64,000 bases of DNA from Rhynchosporium graminicola (Eukaryota; Ascomycota; Leotiomycetes; Helotiales; Ploettnerulaceae). Under the pieces are notes generated by a model, which worked only from the letters and a program-made list of their open reading frames with translations, made no database searches and was not told where the DNA came from. The position numbers were made by a program, and so were the translations under genes. Below, in pieces: positions 23,048 to 32,399 of this stretch. Location: positions 434,001-498,000 of the forward strand of contig FJUW01000052.1 in the NCBI GenBank assembly GCA_900074885.1, in the 5' to 3' direction. How positions within the stretch are numbered: the first letter of the stretch is position 1; every line of letters begins with the position of its first letter.

Positions 23048-23897
23048 ATGTCACCCTTTGCCCCGATCCTCAAACCTGGCGCGTACGTATAGCCTTCTCA
23101 ACCTCATAATCAGCATTAAGGCTTACACATACTCCAGGAGACTTGGTGAAGAAGTCGTCCTCCTTAAAGTCGGTCCTCGAGGCACAAGATTCATGATTCA
23201 CAAGCAGCTCATCTGTGCGTCTGCGCCATTCTTTGAAAAGGCATTCCAACCAGGCGCGTTCAAGGAGGGTATTGAAGGAACTCTGCACCTGCCAGAAGAT
23301 CACCCTGGAGCCCTCGGCATTTTCATCGAATGGATCTACCTAGCAAAAATCCCAAATGGTCATAGCCAGAGCTACGTCGACGCGCTATACTATCTTTGGT
23401 TCTTCATCCAGAAACTCTGTATGCCAACCATGACGTTGAAGGATACCGTCATGGACAAAATTCAGGACATCGCCAACATCTACAGTCTCGAGCCTAATCC
23501 TGCGATGATGAAGCTGGTCTTTGCTCAAACACCAGTCGATTCTGCCCTGAGACTCTACTGTGTTGAAGTCATTGCTCACTCTGTATTGGTCAAATCTGTG
23601 ATCAAGAGGGCGGACGAAGAGAATCAGGATTTTGAGGCAGCAGAGCGATGGAGACAGGCATTGGACAAAGAGGTTAATCTAGTGTACGAAATGGTCAATG
23701 GACACCAGGACATCTTCAGGTGCTTATTCTATGAGGCTATCGGCTATGCTAATACGTCTTCGCTTTCCGACCCAAGAGCAAGATACAGAGAAGGTACTCA
23801 GCACATGGAAACTAGATGCCGGTATCACGAGCATGGCGCGGGGGTTGTTTGTCATCTATTTGACGAAAAGCAACCAGCATTCATTCGAGATGTTTAG
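23048..23897 (+). CDS. BTB/POZ-domain protein, copy B1 (intact)
   Basis: Exon 1 at 23048-23082 (MSPFAPILKPGA), intron 23083-23137 (GTACGT...CCAG), exon 2 at 23138-23897; about 264 residues. The BTB domain covers roughly residues 15-85 (EEVVLLKVGPRGTRFMIHKQ, FFEKAFQPGAF, GTLHLPEDHP, FIEWIYLAKIP), followed by helices (LKDTVMDKIQDIANIY) and a C-terminal C-R-Y-H-E-H-x5-C at 23817-23852. This is the best-preserved member of the B group and the reference against which the damaged copies can be read. BTB proteins usually act as dimeric adaptors; no second known domain is present. The short first exon in phase 2 is shared by several copies. No sign of damage. Confidence 0.85.
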
Positions 23898-24891
23898 AAA
23901 TATCTCTGAATCTTGATTGGGGATGTTAGTTTGCCAGATTCAATGCTGGAGCGGTACTCGGTGTAAATTTCGGGCAGGGTTAGGGAAGGCAGTGGGAGTA
24001 GCTTGATCTCGACTTGTTCCGAAGTCCGGCCTGTGAGCACTATTACATTGCTTCTTCATTGAGCTCCAAATTCTGATGAGAACCGAAAGATAAGGTCTGA
24101 ATTAGTCTTACTCCAAAATGCGATGAGTTTAAACTTTCAACTTGACGTCCATATGTGAGGTAGCTTGATGAATGATGGGCTTGTTAAATGCTCCTCAAGC
24201 GTCAAAAGCGATATTATGCCAAACTCACGTGAGCTAAAATTCTTCGTGCAAACATCCCAGATGATGCTGGTACTTAGAAATTGGGCAGTCCTCTTGGGCA
24301 GTCCTCATGTCATGAGGCTCGATTTTTGCCAATGCTGAGACACTTCAGCAAGACGTTTAACCCAGGCTCGGCTAATACCTTGGCGCATAAACAAGCTTAA
24401 TAAAATTGGAATATTGCCAGAATATCAAGATATTGCACAAGGATACGGCCATAAGGTACTATTTCATGGGTGGATGTCGATATGTCTTGGGTTGCTGCTT
24501 GCTGTGCGGAGGGAATTCCATCGTTTGCTGCTTTCTTTGGCGGGCGGACCCTGAATAGCGCCTACCGAGGTAGGCAAAAACTCAGAATCTGAATCAATAT
24601 CTTTGTTCCAGTGAATGATAGCGGACTTATCCAGCCAGTTAGCTTACCAATCGATTTCTTTGCCTTTTCTTGGCTTCAGGCTCCTCGTTCCACAAGCGAC
24701 AGACGAAGATTTGGCATCCCAATTTCCGATCCTTCCTACGATGCCCTTGCAAATTCCATAGGACTCAAGAATTGCACGGAAAGCAACAAATCAGTCATCA
24801 ACAATTAACGAGCTTTAAAAAGCAGTAAACCCTTGATATTTCATATCCAACGCACCGCACCAAACTCTACCCCGAACTTGCCTTCGTCAAC
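23898..24891. other. Intergenic, about 1 kb
   Basis: 3' flank of copy B1 and upstream region of pseudogene B2. No ORF, repeat or RNA gene that I can support. Confidence 0.4.
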
Positions 24892-25640
24892 ATGTCCAGC
24901 ACATGCCAACCCAGCTCAGGCACACTGTCGCAGATCGCATAGTGTGTTCTTCATTTTGAAATCACTGTAGTACTGAAAAATGCAAGAGATAGAAAGTTAG
25001 GCACTGAGATGATCACGCTCCGTGTCGGATCTGCTGGCAAAGAGTTCACCATTCACAAGAATCTTGCCTGCTGCGCGGTCGACTTTCTCAAGGCCAATTT
25101 CGAGAGTGGGTTAACAGAGGCTGGGAGCGGCATTATGCATCTACCTGAAGACGACCAGAAGGTCATTTTGCTTCTCGTCGACTGGATTTATGGACGCACC
25201 ATTCCTACGGGTTATACCAACGCCCCGCGCATACGCTCGTCGACTTCTACGTCTTCGCTGACAAGATTTGTGAATTTTCATGAAGGACTAAATCATGGAT
25301 GCTATTCAAGCCGTGGCTTGCGAGAGCTACATGTGCTTCGCTCCTGATGTCTTCGCAAAAATCAACCATACTGAAATATGAGGCCTGAAACACTTCTGCA
25401 ACACGCTCCTATGCTACAAGCTGCTTGCAAGAGACGGAGAAGATCGAGAAGTGGATGTAGATTATCTGTGCGGATATAGATCGAAAGTCTATCAGGGGAC
25501 CAAGGAATGTGGAGTCAAGAGATCCAACGGAATTGGCTTCACAAGCCAGATCTCAAAGACACTTGGGACATTGTGAAGGGAGACTCGACTCTTCACTTCC
25601 TTCTTTACTCTGCAACACCTTCTCATCGACGCTTTGCTGC
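24892..25640 (+). pseudogene. BTB/POZ-domain gene, copy B2, several frameshifts and stops
   Basis: A short first exon (MSSTCQPSSGTLSQIA, from 24892) leads through an intron to a BTB domain from about 25000 (MITLRVGSAGKEFTIHKNLA, FLKANFESGL, GIMHLPEDDQ, LLVDWIYGRTIPTGY). After 25220 the match shifts frame (HTLVDFYVFADKIC), shifts again with a stop (MKD then TAA, MDAIQAVA), and further stops follow (TGA near 25380). Weak similarity continues to about 25640. Splicing exon 1 to the BTB exon would also create a stop at the junction. The locus cannot make a full protein; a peptide of about 112 residues from the ATG at 25009 remains open. Confidence 0.75.
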
Positions 25641-25833
25641 TCTCTTCTCTGACTATCCACCTTCTACATACTGTTCAACCACCTCTCTGAACTTCAATTG
25701 CTTCCCCATTCCTCATTTTAAAGCTAAGGAATCTCTTGCTACCAACAAACCTGTTAAATTTAGAAATTTACATAGATCTCACCATCTCAAAGACAGCCAC
25801 ATCTCGCAACAGCCTTCCCCAAAGACTTTTACC

Positions 25834-26644
25834 ATGGATCCTGACGCAAATCTAGCAAGCTCTTCAGCCTCAACTCATCGGTTTCTCGGATAGTAAGTTA
25901 ATTTTTAACATTTACTTCTCATCTTTGCTTATCTTACCTAGGAAGCTCGGCAAGGAAATTGTCTCCATCTACGTCGGCCCCAAACGCAAAGAGTTCATGA
26001 TTCACAAAGAGCTCATCTACGAGTCTGACTTCTTCCGTGGTGCTTTCAGTAGTTCCTTTGCTAAAGCCCAGGAAGGAACGATGTGCCTTTCAGAGGACAG
26101 TCCTGCCGCCTTTGATTTGTATGTAGAGTGGCCTTACCGCAAGCAGATCCCAGCTGGTCATTCAGAGTTCTATCTCCACAGCCTGTATGATTTTGATATC
26201 ATGGCGGACAAGTTCTGCCACACCGTTCTCAAGGATATTGTAATGAATGCTATTCAAGAATTGGCTAAGAAGCATGACCTGCTAGATGCTATGTTCGCCC
26301 GCGACCAGGTTCTCAAGGTATTCAGCAACACCACAGATGAAAGTGATGGACTTGCTCTCTTCCTCATCCATCTCGTATATTACGCCTTTATCTCCAGAAT
26401 GAAGAACGAGAAAGTCGGCGTTGGCAAAGGAAAGGCCACTAGCAAGTTTGGGGCTGGTGACTTGGATACAACGTGGGATTTGGGTAAGGATAACAAGGTA
26501 ATTTTCATGCATATCCAAGATCAGGTGCTGGCCAGTGTTCGCGGTCCCAGGAACCGAGCCATCATAGATCCTCGCCAGAGAAATGAGCAAGATTCCCGTA
26601 ACACCTGCTAGTTTCATATATACAGCCCGGATATAAGTTGTTGT
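25834..26644 (+). pseudogene. BTB/POZ-domain gene, copy B3, cut by a TAG in its C-terminal motif
   Basis: Exon 1 at 25834-25892 (MDPDANLASSSASTHRFLG), intron 25893-25941 (GTAAGT...CTAG), exon 2 from 25942 with an intact BTB domain (KEIVSIYVGPKRKEFMIHKE, FFRGAFSSSF, GTMCLSEDSP, YVEWPYRKQIP) and helices (LKDIVMNAIQELA). The frame ends at TAG 26609-26611, but reading past it gives C-stop-F-H-I-Y-x5-C (26606-26641). That is the position of the C-x2-H-x-H-x5-C signature, with Trp or Gln replaced by a stop and the second His by Tyr. The exon 1/2 junction also reads TAG in the phase required, so the true start may be an internal Met. Some near-complete protein could still be made, but the conserved tail is lost. 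Confidence 0.65.
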
Positions 26645-28084
26645 GAAGTAATCGGTCCGATCTAAACTGGATTTCTCCTAGATGTGACCTGTACAGCAGA
26701 CGATTCTAATAAGTTAGTCAGTATCGCAAAGCCAATAGCCAAACTTTTAGGCGCCCCTGGTTGGCGCTTGTACGATGTTACCTGGGTATTCTCCGATATC
26801 ATGAAGTGGAGCATCTAGCTAGGAAAGCTATGGGTTTTGAACTACAACAAGCAGAAGGAGTCACTTCAGATGTTCTATGAAAATTACGAATTCATCTTCG
26901 AGCTCCCCGTCGGCATAATCCAAATCATGGTCTGCTCTAAGGGTAGTAATCCCAGAATCGTCATCCGCCTTGCATCGGTTCAGGAACTTGGATCCAAGAT
27001 CTGTGTTCAGTCCGAGACTGTTTAGAAGTGCACTGATTTCTATGGATGTCTTGATAGCACGTACGCAAGTGTTCATGTCAGTTGTAGACCCATGTCAGTT
27101 TTTCTCCTGAGTCCTAGGCTTGTTACGTGCTAATGCAAACTTATGGAAGCTACACCGAGAAGGAGTTCCTAGATACTCTTCATACGACTAACTGAAGTAC
27201 TTTGATCTAGCCCGCTGCTGTATTCAATGTTTGATGGTCTAGAAGTAGCTCGGAGAGTCCAGGAGTATTGTTTAAAGTCTTGTTTGGAATTGGATCCGCA
27301 GGCGGATATTTTATTTCTGATGGAGTAAAGTATCTCACTGAGATCTCTCTTTCTCCCCTCCGCATATGAGCGTTTTATGGCTCGTGGTCTGTAAGATTAA
27401 ACTTGCGAGAAGATTGCTTAAGCCTCGTGGACAGCCCTATGACCGGGAGACCCCCCTTGCGGTTCAAGGTTACTAATCAACAGAAGATGATGTGGAAATC
27501 AATATATATTTCCCTCTTGCACTTTACATATTCGTCAGGATCTGGAATGCTGTTTATCTCGAACCAGTACAATCCAGCAGCACTTTCTAAAAAGACCTCC
27601 TTCTGGTTAAGCGAACCACGACCCACATCGAGCATTACCGTCTTTCCAGCGCCTCCTTGGATCTTGTATTGCCACGTAGAAAATCTCGGGATCTTGCTTT
27701 TCAATCCTTTTCGAACTTATGAACACGAGATGAGCGGTGGAGGAAGAAGCTTGCTCGACAGAAATGGAAACCGACAAGATGTCAGCGGAAGTAAGTTCCA
27801 GAAAGTAACCAAGTCCTGGATCCAGCTGACGAAGAATAGCAGAACACAGAAGTTTCCACGGCTGTGGGAACTAAAACAAGTTTCCGATAGACTCTCGGGT
27901 AATCTGATCTGCAACGAACTCCTGTCAAGTACCCAGCTGATAATTTCCAAGGTCCAAGTTTCGCATGTCAACTAGCCATCTTCCTCTACAAACTTTGGTA
28001 ATGCACAGATCTGAGAGTAAGTATACATCTTCTTTGACCTGCAGTACTATCTCGTAGGCACGCCTGGACTCAGCTGATATACCT
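26645..28084. other. Intergenic, about 1.4 kb
   Basis: No gene I can support. Plus ORF 27403-27975 and minus ORFs 27477-27704 and 27717-27971 overlap. The minus one at 27477-27704 has a balanced composition (IQGGAGKTVMLDVGRGSLNQ) and could be a fragment of an unknown gene, but no splice model or domain backs it. Confidence 0.4.
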
Positions 28085-28890
28085 GTAGTTCTCTCGATAA
28101 CGAGTTCGTCACTATCTACGTTGGCCCAAAGCGCAAGGAATTATATCATTCATAAGAAGCTTCTTTGCCAGAGCTCTGAATTCTTCGACAAAGCATTGGA
28201 TTCCAACTTCCAAGAGGCAAATGAGTCGAGCAAGAGCCCTTCGAAATTGATAGTAAGTAATACTAGCGTGCTGATATACCGAATAGGGTACTATACACCC
28301 GCCCGATAACAATTCCGAAGCATTTGCTCTTTTCGTAAACTAGCTTTACAGATCAACTATCCGGTCTAGTAATAATCAGAGCTATATTTCCAAGCTCGCA
28401 GACCTATATATTTTAGTAGATAAGATATGCCTTAGGGATTTAAGCGATACTATTATAGACCTCATCTAAGACCTAGCCTTCGATCACAGACTCGACGACG
28501 TTACTTTTGTTCCGCTTATTAATAAGCTCTAGAAGACGCCGATCCCTTTTAAAGGACTAATCTGATTCTATTATTTAGTTATTATAGACACTTATATTAA
28601 GCGATCATAGTATTTAGATATAGACTCCTCGGAACAGTCTATTAGGATAGAGGATATGAAGAGCTTATAGAAGCTATCTAGGGATAGCTTCAAGGCATTT
28701 AGCTATTCTATAGAGAGAATATAATATAAGATGAACTAAGGAATGAAAAATAGTTAGGATATTCGTGATAAAGATATAAGTAACTACCTTTTCCACTATT
28801 ATAAACTTGATAAGGTCTATTATAAGATAAAGGAATTTAGTTCTAAAGAAACGGATTCTATTAAGGATATAAGTAGTAAGGACATTTAGT
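28085..28890 (+). pseudogene. BTB/POZ-domain gene, copy B4, RIP-degraded
   Basis: The first ~165 bp are ordinary sequence and encode the BTB start (NEFVTIYVGPKRKE, then after a frameshift YIIHKKLLCQSSEFFDKAL). From about 28250 the sequence becomes TA-rich, yet the gene can still be followed in one frame to about 28880: DNNSEAFALFV, SYISKLADLYILVDKICLRD, DSIKDISSKD. Its stops are TAG or TAA where relatives have Trp or Gln, as expected from C-to-T and G-to-A changes. The C-terminal signature is present at 28785-28820 with both Cys and one His codon turned to Tyr codons. RIP thus runs through the 3' three quarters of this gene and continues into the transposon block. Confidence 0.75.
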
Positions 28891-29583
28891 TATTATAAGC
28901 TAGCTTTAGAGGATATACCTATAGCAAGTATCGTTAGAAATTCCAAGGCTTATATATAAGAACCTAAAGTCAATAGCTACTATCTACTAATAATATTAAT
29001 TAAAACCCCCCCCTTTTTTTCCATATTAGAGCTTCTTATCGCCCTTAATAGAGTACTATTTATGAAATCAACCCGTAGCTAACTATTTCCAAACTTAATA
29101 CTTAGACTTTTTTTTCCCGTTAAATAGATATATATCTACTCGTCTCAGATTCTATAGAAGTAAACTATCTGTAAACTCCCTAAATAAACGTTATATTTCT
29201 ATTATCTCTAGAAAATATTCCTTTACGTTATAAAATGAAAAGGTTATAATTAAGAGTAATACTTATACTTCCGGAACTTATAATCCCAAATGAACTATCA
29301 AGTATATATAAAGCCTAATATAATAACATAATATTATAACTCAGTCGAATGCCTAACCTAAGACCTAAGAGAATATACCTATAATAAAGTATCTATATAA
29401 ACCCGCTACTATTTATTTCACCTCCCTCTCCCTAAAGCTAGATTAGCGTGAGTTTAGTACTATTAAATCAAAGTCGAGTCCTACCTCCTCCTCTATATAC
29501 CTTGAATATTACTATATCGATATTTTCTAAGCTTAACTCAAAAGTAAAAGTTCTAACTTAAACGCTAATCTATTCTAATCTAA
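28891..29583. other. RIP-mutated AT-rich flank of the transposon block
   Basis: Dense TA, CTAG and ATATA words with scattered poly-C/poly-T. No LTR, TIR or protein domain is visible between BTB copy B4 and the outer LTR at 29589. Confidence 0.55.
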
Positions 29584-29588
29584 TCTAG
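29584..29588. repeat. Target-site duplication of the outer Gypsy element (left)
   Basis: TCTAG immediately before the left LTR; the right LTR is followed by TCTGG at 48409-48413. The two differ by one G-to-A change, as RIP would make. Confidence 0.75.
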
Positions 29589-29770
29589 TATAATAATTAC
29601 TTAGTACGCTAAGGTAAATAAGCATAATAGAATAGTAGAATAATCGCTAGAGATTCACTAGTAATAATCTAGTTAATATAGAAACTAATTACTAAGGAGA
29701 GAAAGTTCTTCTTTCCTCTCTAATTCTGAAATATAAAAGTAGGAAGTACTAAGCGTATAGACTTATTATA
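29589..29770 (-). repeat. 3' LTR of the outer Gypsy element
   Basis: 182 bp beginning TATAATAATTACTTAGTACG and ending CTTATTATA. It matches 48227-48408 at equal length, with differences mostly of the transition type expected of RIP. Confidence 0.85.
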
Positions 29771-30812
29771 ATATCTTCTCTCTTAAATACTTCTATCCTA
29801 GAAGTAAAGGTATTAAAATACCCTAGCTAGTGATACTTCAGCGAAGCGCCGGCGAGGCGCTCCTTTCAGGATTCACCTTTATTCTAATTCTTCTTTATTA
29901 TTAATAAAGCTAGAATACGAGGTATAGCGCTAGATAACTCCTTTATATAACTCTTAACTTTCTCTTTTCTCTCCTTCTTTAAATAACTAATAATAATAAT
30001 ACTATATATAAGTTATAAACCTAATATACTAGATATTACTAACTTAACTTTTTAGCTCTTAAAAAGAACTTTCGTAAGCGCCCTACTAGTAATTCGCTAG
30101 ATACTATTTCTTCTTCTAGTAATAATTTTACTTCTATTAATAATAAGAATAAAAATATAATAGCTAGCGGATTATTAACTAAGCGATAGCGAGCTGAAGA
30201 TAATAACGAGAATACTAAAGGTAAGCTAAGCTAAAATAGTAGCTTTTCTGCTTATTACGATAAGACTCTTTATACTAGTAGAAAGAATACGTAGATAAAG
30301 TCGAAAGCTCGTATTAAAGTAAATAAGGAGATAACGTATCCGAAGACTTACTTACGATACGCTAGCAAGTATACTTTATTCCCTGATTTAAGATATACTT
30401 TAGCTCTTCACTCTATTACTAGTAAGTATATAGACTATATTAAGAAGAATAAATCTTATAAGGATATAAGTATAAATTTCCTCTCTCTAGCGAATAATTA
30501 GCTAGTAGCTAGCGAGGTTCTAGCTATCTTAATAAGTATTCTTAGCTAACTATAAGATATAGCTTTAGAAGTAATAAAAAGTGAGAATTCCGAAGAAGTA
30601 TTAAAAATCACTTAAGTACGCTTTAATATAAAGAAGAAGTAAGCTAATTATACTTTTAAAATTAGTAATACTGTAGCTATTAAATCTCCTTAGAAGCTAA
30701 TTATCGATTCTAATACTGAGCTATCCTCTAGTATTATATCAGCGATCGCTAGCGTCCGGGTTTACGCTGCACTCTATAGCTAAAGTTACTACTATTATTA
30801 ATATTATAAATA

Positions 30813-31839
30813 GGCCATAGCTAAATCGACACATAGGAATAGCTAAATCGACATACGCTAAGATTCTAGTAACTTAGCGTATATATCTAGGGGACACGCC
30901 CTCCTATATAAATTTATACTAGAGGGCAAAGGCCACTTATACAGAATAAAAATTTCATAATAACCTAATTACCCCTAAGGCTAAGGATTATTATCAAGCT
31001 AGAATTGAAGTTATTCGAAGAATTCTATCAAACTCCAACTACTTCTACTACTTCTACTATAACTTCTTCCATATATTCATACCTAAGCTCTCTAGAAAAT
31101 CGTATAAGAAGCTAGTAAGCTCCCCTTCAAAGGACCCCTAGCAAATAGCTATATATATACTATATAGTAAGCCTTTAGTCTATCTTACTTTCATACCTTC
31201 TGGAAACGATAATAAGAAAGTAGCAGTATCCTTCTGAGTAATATTTATTACTACTAGTACTATAATAGGCCTGATTCAGTATACTCTACTCCCCCGGTAC
31301 CTCTCCCTCTCTTAAATCCATTAAGGGTTAAAGGTAAAAGTAGACTAAAGGGTGCACTTAGAGGTAGAGTAGCACTTTCAAATACTCGCCGCGACCCCTT
31401 ATTCTTTGAACTACCTTCAAGCTCTGCCCCTGCATCACTTAGCTAATATTTTATAGTCTAAAACAGCATATTATCGACTAGTATAGCGATATAAAAGCTT
31501 AAGGATAGATACCTAAATAGCTATAAACTTAGTATACAGAGGGAAAGGGAGTATATATATAGTATAATATCAATCTATTATTCAGATAGTATAATAGATA
31601 CTACTGCAGCTAGTGAATCGTTAATTCAGAGAGATATAATTAGGGGTATAGAGGTATATACCTAAGATGCAGAGTTTAAAGAAGATTTAAATAAATTAGC
31701 ATAATATAGCAGGCCCTAAATATATTATATATAGTTATACATATAAATCTTAGTAGTAATAAATGCACTCTTCATATTCGGCTCGCCTAGTTAGCGTATG
31801 TCGATTTAGCTATTCCTATATATCGATTTAGCTGTGGCC
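30813..31839. mobile_element. DNA element with 48-bp terminal inverted repeats (MITE-like or deleted)
   Basis: 30813-30860 and 31792-31839 are inverted copies of each other over 48 bp with a few transition differences; the outer ends are GGCC and each repeat contains two ATAGCTAAATCGA-type subrepeats. TA flanks both ends (30811-30812 and 31840-31841), the target choice of Tc1/mariner and Fot1/pogo elements. The ~930-bp interior has no readable transposase and is too short for one, so this is a non-autonomous or internally deleted copy. It sits inside the outer Gypsy element. Confidence 0.75.
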
Positions 31840-32399
31840 TATAAATACTACTCTCCTCGAGGAAATTCGTAGTCTCCGTATAATATAAATCAAATCTCTC
31901 CGGTGAATTCCCTACTAATCCTTAGCGAAAGATTTCTATATTATTTATACTAAGTTCTTTCTATAAGTAGCTTCACTAGATACATAGCTAGAGGTTAGTA
32001 GAGAGGAAGTCGCGGACGGGATCGTAGATACTACTAATTAGGAGGTTAATAAGTAGATATTCTTTAGTAATATTTCAGAGTTTATCTGATAAGAGCTAGT
32101 TTTAATAATAATCTAAATAAATAATAAAGCTTCTTTTTCCTTTAGAACTCTTTCTAGATTTATAATCTCTAATATACTTTTAAAACTATAAAACCCTATA
32201 GGAAAAAACAGAAAGATATATATTTCTTTAGGAGTATTATTTTATTTTCACTAGCGTTTCGCTGCTCTTTCTATAGCGTTTTGATTTTTTAAAGCTTTAA
32301 TTTCTTTCTAGAGTCCTTAGAGGCTTTCCTTTAGCTCCTAAGAGTTATAAGCTAAAGTAAACTCTTTCTATCTTACTAAGAATTATTCTTTCCCTCTAA

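Noticed and set aside
27403..27975. 190-codon plus-strand ORF
   Set aside because: Composition is unremarkable, there is no domain, and minus-strand ORFs overlap it; not enough to call a gene.
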